Shown: piece after piece, positions 7,150 to 10,490 of the stretch
How the letters are laid out: each line of letters opens with the position of its first letter
How positions within the stretch are numbered: the stretch's first letter is position 1
Source of the DNA: an uncultured Oscillospiraceae bacterium
GTDB taxonomy: Bacteria; Bacillota; Clostridia; Oscillospirales; Ruminococcaceae
Direction of reading: 5' to 3'
NCBI GenBank assembly: GCA_905212515.1
Contig: CAJMEU010000102.1
Span: forward strand, 1 to 10,490
Length of the DNA: 10,490 nt
The notes under the pieces: model-generated
Databases searched by the model: none
What the model was told of the DNA's origin: nothing
Seen by the model: the letters and a program-made list of their open reading frames with translations, nothing else
Made by a program: the position numbers and the translations under genes

Positions 7150-8373
7150 TTGGAAAAAATCATCAGATGGAGCTGCTTCGTCGCCTCGGCTGTGATGGTG
7201 ACGCTGTTCCTGTTTTCGTTGTACATCAGCATGCTGCTGCCGGACACTTTTTTGGTGCAGGAGGGCAACACCATCCAGGTGGCGGGCATGCCCTTTTTGA
7301 AAAGCGCGGCCTCCGGCCCCAAAGGGGCCGTGGCCAGCCTCACCGGAGGCGCTTCCTATAACGCCGACCTGACCATCGCCGGCATCGTGCCCGTCAAAAC
7401 CGTGCGCGCCCAGGTGGTCCGCCGCCGCGTGGTGCAGGGGTGCGGCACGCCCTTCGGCATCATAATGTTTGGCACCGGCGCCATGGTGGTGGGCTTTTCC
7501 GACATCTACACCGCCTCCGGCTATAAAAACCCAGCCAAGACGGCGGGGCTGAAAATGGGCGACGTCATCGTGTCCATCGCCGGGCGCGAGACCAAAAGCA
7601 ACGACGACGTGGCCGCGGCCCTGCAGGAGCTGGCCGGCGCGCCCGCCGAGGTGGTGTACCTGCGGGACGGCGTGAAAAAAAGCGTGCAGCTGACGGCTGT
7701 GAAGGACGCCGAGGCCGGCACCTGGCGCACGGGCATGTGGGTGCGCGATTCCTCGGCCGGCATCGGCACCCTCACCTTTGTGGACAACACCACCGGCATG
7801 TTCGGCGGGCTGGGCCACTCCATCCACGACGTGGACACCGGCGCCACCCTGCGCCTGTTGAAGGGCGAGGTGGTGCCCGTCAGCATCACGGGCATCAACC
7901 CCGGCGCCGCCGGCAGCCCCGGGGAGCTGAAAGGCAAATTCCTCACCTCCGTGCCCATGGGCGATATCACCGTGAACGGTGAGACCGGCGTGTACGGCAC
8001 CACCAAAAGCACCCTGCAGGGCACCGACATGGAGCTGGCCCTGGCCCAGGAGATCACCACCGGCAAGGCGGAGATCATCACCACCATCTCCGGCCAGGAG
8101 CCCCAGCGCTATGAGGTGGAGATCGAAAAAATCGCCCTCAATTCCGACGACCCCAACCGCAACATGGTGCTGCGCGTGACCGATAAGCGCCTGCTTTCCG
8201 CCACCGGCGGCATCGTGCAGGGCATGAGCGGCAGCCCCATCGTACAGAACGGGAAATTCATCGGCGCCGTCACCCACGTGCTGGTGAACGACCCCACGCG
8301 GGGCTACGGCATCTTCGCTGAAAATATGATGCATACAGCCGACCTGGCCTACGAGAAACGGCTGGCCGCCTGA
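7150..8373 (+). CDS. spoIVB: SpoIVB serine peptidase (S55), sporulation signalling
   Basis: The 407-residue product starts at TTG 7150, five bases after GGGAGGGAG; the next Met (residue 16) is inside the membrane helix, so TTG is preferred. Residues 8-30 form the single N-terminal membrane anchor. A PDZ domain spans about 105-185 (GLKMGDVIVSIAGRE at 133-147). The S55 peptidase domain follows with GLGHSI (His223), Asp345 and GMSGSP (Ser360). Spacing from Asp to Ser (15 residues) equals that of the B. subtilis triad His236/Asp363/Ser378. In B. subtilis the protein is made in the forespore, secreted into the intermembrane space, and cleaves SpoIVFA so that pro-sigma-K is processed; it also acts on SpoIIQ. 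It lies upstream of spo0A, the conserved linkage, and ends at its own terminator. Confidence 0.96.
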   Translation: MEKIIRWSCFVASAVMVTLFLFSLYISMLLPDTFLVQEGNTIQVAGMPFLKSAASGPKGAVASLTGGASYNADLTIAGIVPVKTVRAQVVRRRVVQGCGTPFGIIMFGTGAMVVGFSDIYTASGYKNPAKTAGLKMGDVIVSIAGRETKSNDDVAAALQELAGAPAEVVYLRDGVKKSVQLTAVKDAEAGTWRTGMWVRDSSAGIGTLTFVDNTTGMFGGLGHSIHDVDTGATLRLLKGEVVPVSITGINPGAAGSPGELKGKFLTSVPMGDITVNGETGVYGTTKSTLQGTDMELALAQEITTGKAEIITTISGQEPQRYEVEIEKIALNSDDPNRNMVLRVTDKRLLSATGGIVQGMSGSPIVQNGKFIGAVTHVLVNDPTRGYGIFAENMMHTADLAYEKRLAA

Positions 8374-8377
8374 CTTT

Positions 8378-8410
8378 TCACCCGGAGAACTGGCCTCTCC
8401 GGGTTTTTTG
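8378..8410 (+). terminator. Rho-independent terminator of spoIVB
   Basis: ACCCGGAGA (8380-8388) pairs perfectly with TCTCCGGGT (8396-8404) across a 7-base loop, followed by TTTTT. It lies a few bases after the spoIVB stop, so spo0A needs its own promoter. Confidence 0.9.
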
Positions 8411-8438
8411 TATAATTGCGTCAAACCACAGGACTTGG

Positions 8439-8445
8439 TGTCGAA
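8439..8445 (+). promoter_or_regulatory. Perfect Spo0A box (TGTCGAA) before spo0A
   Basis: The heptamer TGTCGAA matches the 0A-box consensus (TGNCGAA) exactly and lies just upstream of a sigma-H-like promoter. This is the arrangement expected for self-activation of spo0A. A 7-mer can occur by chance, but the location makes it credible. Confidence 0.65.
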
Positions 8446-8448
8446 ACA

Positions 8449-8472
8449 AGGAACTTTAACAAAATATGGAAG
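8449..8472 (+). promoter_or_regulatory. Sigma-H-like promoter of spo0A
   Basis: AGGAACT (8449-8455) and GAAG (8469-8472) are 13 bases apart. They match the sigma-H pattern (AGGAWWT, about 13 bases, GAAT) at 6 of 7 and 3 of 4 positions. It follows the 0A box by three bases, as at sporulation promoters of spo0A in Bacillus. Confidence 0.5.
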
Positions 8473-8489
8473 AAATTTTCAAAAAGTAC

Positions 8490-8518
8490 TTGCGTAAAAT
8501 GGTAATATGTGGTAATAT
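8490..8518 (+). promoter_or_regulatory. Possible vegetative promoter of spo0A with 10-bp direct repeats
   Basis: TTGCGT (8490-8495) and TAATAT (8513-8518) are 17 bases apart. The spacer and -10 box are built from a 10-bp near-repeat: TGGTAATATG (8500-8509), TGGTAATATT (8510-8519) and a partial TGGTA (8520-8524). One helical turn per repeat would put bound protein on one face of the DNA. Confidence 0.4.
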
Positions 8519-8596
8519 TTGGTAGCAGAAGGAAAACGGGGCGCGAAGCTGACAAAACCCGCGCAACGTGAAAGAGAAATGGAGGAATTTGAAACA

Positions 8597-9346
8597 ATGG
8601 AACAGGTAAAGTTTATGATGACGGATCTTTCGGCACAGACCACACGGCAGTGCGCGCAGGTGCTGCAGGGCCATGATATCGCGGTGTCTGTATGTGAGAA
8701 GGACGGCTATAAGGCGCTGGAGGCGATCGCCCAGCAGCAGCCCGACGTGGTTTTGCTGGATGCGTTCATGCCCGGGCTGGACGCCATCACCGTCAAACGC
8801 CGCTGCGACGAACAGGGCCTGTGCCCGGTGTTCTTCGTCACCGGCAGCTTTACCGACGACCAATTGGAAAGTGAAATGATGGGCTGCGGCTTCTCTTACT
8901 ACTTCCTGAAGCCCTTCGATGCCGAGGCGTTGGCCTCCCGCATCCTGGCGTCGGCCGGCCGCACCGCCAAGCTGCCCCATGTAGTGGACGACGAGTGCAC
9001 CGTCACCGAGATCCTGCATCAGATCGGCGTGCCCGCCCACATCAAGGGCTACCAGTTCCTGCGCGACGCCATCCTGATGACCATGGAGGACAACGAGTAT
9101 ATCAACAGCGTCACCAAGCGCCTGTACCCGGAGATCGCCAAGCGCAACAACACCACAGCCAGCCGTGTGGAGCGGGCCATCCGCCACGCCATCGAGGTGG
9201 CCTGGGACCGGGGCGACGTGGATACCCTGAACAGCTATTTCGGCTACACCATCCACAACCTGCGCGGCAAACCCACGAACTCGGAATTCATCGCCATGAT
9301 CGCCGACAAGATGCGCCTGGATAAAAAGGCCCACAAAACGGCGTAA
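8597..9346 (+). CDS. spo0A: Spo0A, sporulation master response regulator
   Basis: The start at 8597 is chosen because MEQVKFMMTD aligns with the N-terminus of B. subtilis Spo0A and GGAGGA (8581-8586) precedes it. Starts at 8579 and 8519 would add residues without a good ribosome site. The 249-residue product has a receiver domain (1-120) with phospho-acceptor Asp55 (VVLLDAFMP), Thr82 and Lys105 (FLKPFD). A short linker leads to the Spo0A DNA-binding domain (about 135-245). That domain includes IGVPAHIKGYQFLRDAI and the recognition helix SRVERAIRHAIEVAW, nearly identical to Bacillus. One of the two metal-binding acids is missing: B. subtilis D10-D11 reads D10-L11 here. The regulator is activated by phosphorylation and switches on sporulation genes through 0A boxes, including a perfect one upstream of itself. 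Confidence 0.97.
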   Translation: MEQVKFMMTDLSAQTTRQCAQVLQGHDIAVSVCEKDGYKALEAIAQQQPDVVLLDAFMPGLDAITVKRRCDEQGLCPVFFVTGSFTDDQLESEMMGCGFSYYFLKPFDAEALASRILASAGRTAKLPHVVDDECTVTEILHQIGVPAHIKGYQFLRDAILMTMEDNEYINSVTKRLYPEIAKRNNTTASRVERAIRHAIEVAWDRGDVDTLNSYFGYTIHNLRGKPTNSEFIAMIADKMRLDKKAHKTA

Positions 9347-9362
9347 AAGAGACACAAACAAG

Positions 9363-9397
9363 AAACAGGCAGACGCCCGCGGGCGCCTGCCTGTTTT
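9363..9397. terminator. Shared bidirectional terminator (spo0A / deacetylase-like gene)
   Basis: AAACAGGCAG (9363-9372) pairs with CTGCCTGTTT (9387-9396), and an inner CGCCC/GGGCG stem (9374-9378 with 9381-9385) continues it past one mismatch. T and A runs lie at the two ends. It sits between two convergent stop codons (9346 and 9400). Confidence 0.85.
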
Positions 9398-9399
9398 GG

Positions 9400-10203
9400 T
9401 TACAGCAATTCTTCCAAAAAGCAGGAGCGCAGCCCCCGTTCCTGGAACCAGGCCAGCGCGGCCTCCACCTTTTGGGCAAAGTCCGGCTGGTAAGCCTCGT
9501 AGTCCGGGTAAAAATACTGCTCGTGGATCATCACGTGGTAAAAATCCTTGGGCCGCGCCGCCAGCCGGGGCGCGATCTCCCCCAGGGGCACCGCGTTCAG
9601 CACCAAGTCGTTGCAGGCAAAGGTGAGGCCCGTCTCCTCGTCGCGCCACAGGGGCTGGCGCTGCAAAAGCCCGGCCTGGGCGGGCGTCAGGTAGTAGCGC
9701 AGCGCCTCCCGGCCCGGCAGGGGATAAAACATGCCGACGAGCCCCCGCACGCCCTCTTCCCGCAGGGCAGCACAGGCCTGTTTGGGCGCGCACACGTAAT
9801 GCAGGGTGGTGGTGGTGTCGGTGGCGGCCCGGCCGGCGATGCGCCGCAGCTGCCCCATCACGGCGCGGTAATCGGCCAGCAGGGCGCCGGGCAAGGCGGT
9901 TTCGTAGGGGAAGGGCGGGTCGTTGTGGCGGGCGTGGAAGGAAAAGCGCAGCCAATCGGCGTTGGCCTCCAGCTCCTCACGCCAGCAGGCGGGCGCCAGG
10001 GCAAGGGAAAAGCCGCCGGGCGCGTAGCTGTCGTACATATTGAGCTGGAACTTGGCGCCGTAAACTTGGTGGCAGCGCCGCAGAAGCGCCGGATAGGGAT
10101 GCTGGAACAGGCTGGGAAGGCCGCCGCGGGCGCTTTCCTCCAAAAAGCGGATGTTGTCGTCCAGTGTGAAGCAGTAAACGCCCGGCGCGCCGGGGCCGCT
10201 CAT
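9400..10203 (-). CDS. Putative NodB-like polysaccharide deacetylase family protein
   Basis: The start at 10203 is chosen because this ATG overlaps the stop of the upstream gene (ATGA), typical of translational coupling; no separate ribosome site is visible. The 267-residue product begins with a hydrophobic strand and TLDDN (13-17), resembling the first metal/base motif of NodB-like deacetylases. FSFHARHND (88-95) has a His pair in the position of a metal-binding HxxxH-like site, though its spacing differs. Further histidines occur at 135 (TLHYV), 223 and 227 (FYHVMIHEQY). No signal peptide is seen, so it is probably cytoplasmic. Pairing with an esterase suggests removal of acyl groups from carbohydrates. 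The fold assignment is by motif resemblance only and could be wrong; it might be an uncharacterised relative without deacetylase activity. Confidence 0.55.
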   Translation of the reverse strand: MSGPGAPGVYCFTLDDNIRFLEESARGGLPSLFQHPYPALLRRCHQVYGAKFQLNMYDSYAPGGFSLALAPACWREELEANADWLRFSFHARHNDPPFPYETALPGALLADYRAVMGQLRRIAGRAATDTTTTLHYVCAPKQACAALREEGVRGLVGMFYPLPGREALRYYLTPAQAGLLQRQPLWRDEETGLTFACNDLVLNAVPLGEIAPRLAARPKDFYHVMIHEQYFYPDYEAYQPDFAQKVEAALAWFQERGLRSCFLEELL

Positions 10204-10490
10204 GCCAGATGCGCGCCGAGGCGCGCGGCCACATCGGCCAGGAAGGGCTCCCACGTGGCCCAGCGGTGCAGGCCCGGCGTGGTCTCCAGCGCGCAGCCGG
10301 CGCCCTTTTCCTCCAGGGCGCGGGCCAGGCGCAGGATGTCCCCGTAGAGGAAATCCTCGGTGCCGGTGTAGATGCGGAAAAAGGGCAGCGTTTCAGGTCG
10401 GGCGGCGGCCAGCAGCGTGAACAGGTCCTCCTGAGTGCCGCGGGGCGCACCGGGGCCGAAGATATCGGCGAGGTGCAGATCCTCGGGCGG
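10200..10490 (-). CDS. EstA/esterase-D-like alpha/beta hydrolase, C-terminal part
   Basis: The frame is open from the window edge to TGA at 10202-10200, giving 96 visible residues; the N-terminus lies outside. YTGTEDFLY (visible residues 41-49) closely matches the catalytic-Asp segment of tributyrin-esterase/S-formylglutathione-hydrolase-like enzymes. TPGLHRWATWEPFLADV (71-87) matches the C-terminal catalytic-His segment (usually G-x-H-x-W-x-x-W). The Ser nucleophile elbow is not in view. Such enzymes hydrolyse short acyl esters, often acetyl groups on sugars. The stop overlaps the start of the next gene by four bases, so the two are translated together. Confidence 0.8.
   Translation of the reverse strand, partial: PPEDLHLADIFGPGAPRGTQEDLFTLLAAARPETLPFFRIYTGTEDFLYGDILRLARALEEKGAGCALETTPGLHRWATWEPFLADVAARLGAHLA

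Noticed and set aside
8411..8416. Perfect TATAAT right after the spoIVB terminator as a spo0A promoter
   Set aside because: No -35-like hexamer lies 16-18 bases upstream (that DNA is the terminator stem), and better candidates lie closer to spo0A.
8456..9955. Minus-strand 499-codon frame spanning spo0A and the deacetylase-like gene
   Set aside because: It crosses a strong bidirectional terminator and is antisense to Spo0A; its composition is that of a shadow frame.

Overview
The window looks like chromosomal DNA from a GC-rich, endospore-forming member of the Firmicutes, most likely a gut-type Oscillospiraceae/Ruminococcaceae clostridium. The main evidence is an adjacent spoIVB-spo0A pair, the core sporulation linkage of Bacilli and Clostridia. 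Strong AGGAGG-type ribosome sites, a rubredoxin/ferredoxin operon typical of anaerobes and a TTG start on spoIVB agree with this. Genus is inference only.

Layout. Positions 1-540 hold no convincing gene. They carry a dense run of short perfect hairpins, beginning with a 61-bp tandem repeat and ending in a 16-bp terminator-like hairpin. Positions 541-780 hold a promoter and an AT-rich palindrome leading into a two-gene plus-strand redox operon: a protein with two rubredoxin domains (781-1425) and a 4Fe-4S ferredoxin-like protein (1429-1923). Two minus-strand envelope genes follow, each with its own terminator: a GtrA-like membrane protein (2089-2508) and a membrane GT2 glycosyltransferase (2653-3909). 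Divergent from them is a P-type Ca2+-ATPase (4146-6710). A small, lower-GC XRE regulator (6747-6971, minus) sits between this pump and spoIVB (7150-8373) and spo0A (8597-9346). The right edge has a translationally coupled minus-strand pair: the C-terminal part of an EstA/esterase-D-like hydrolase (10200-10490, running off the window) and a putative NodB-like polysaccharide deacetylase (9400-10203).

How they work together. SpoIVB is the forespore-made serine peptidase that signals across the inter-membrane space to activate pro-sigma-K. Spo0A is the master response regulator of sporulation entry. A perfect 0A box and a sigma-H-like promoter lie before spo0A, and a sigma-G-like promoter lies before spoIVB. 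The most unusual regulatory layout is between the XRE gene and spoIVB. Two divergent promoter candidates each overlap a dyad. A long hairpin would hide the spoIVB ribosome site in any transcript started upstream, but not in one started at the sigma-G-like promoter. Convergent genes are separated by single palindromic terminators that can work in both directions (about 1974-2024, 6710-6752 and 9363-9397).

Most worth a second look: the 1-540 hairpin array, in which stems change while architecture and GNA/GNNA-type loops persist; the spoIVB leader; and the Spo0A receiver, which lacks one of the paired metal-binding acidic residues.
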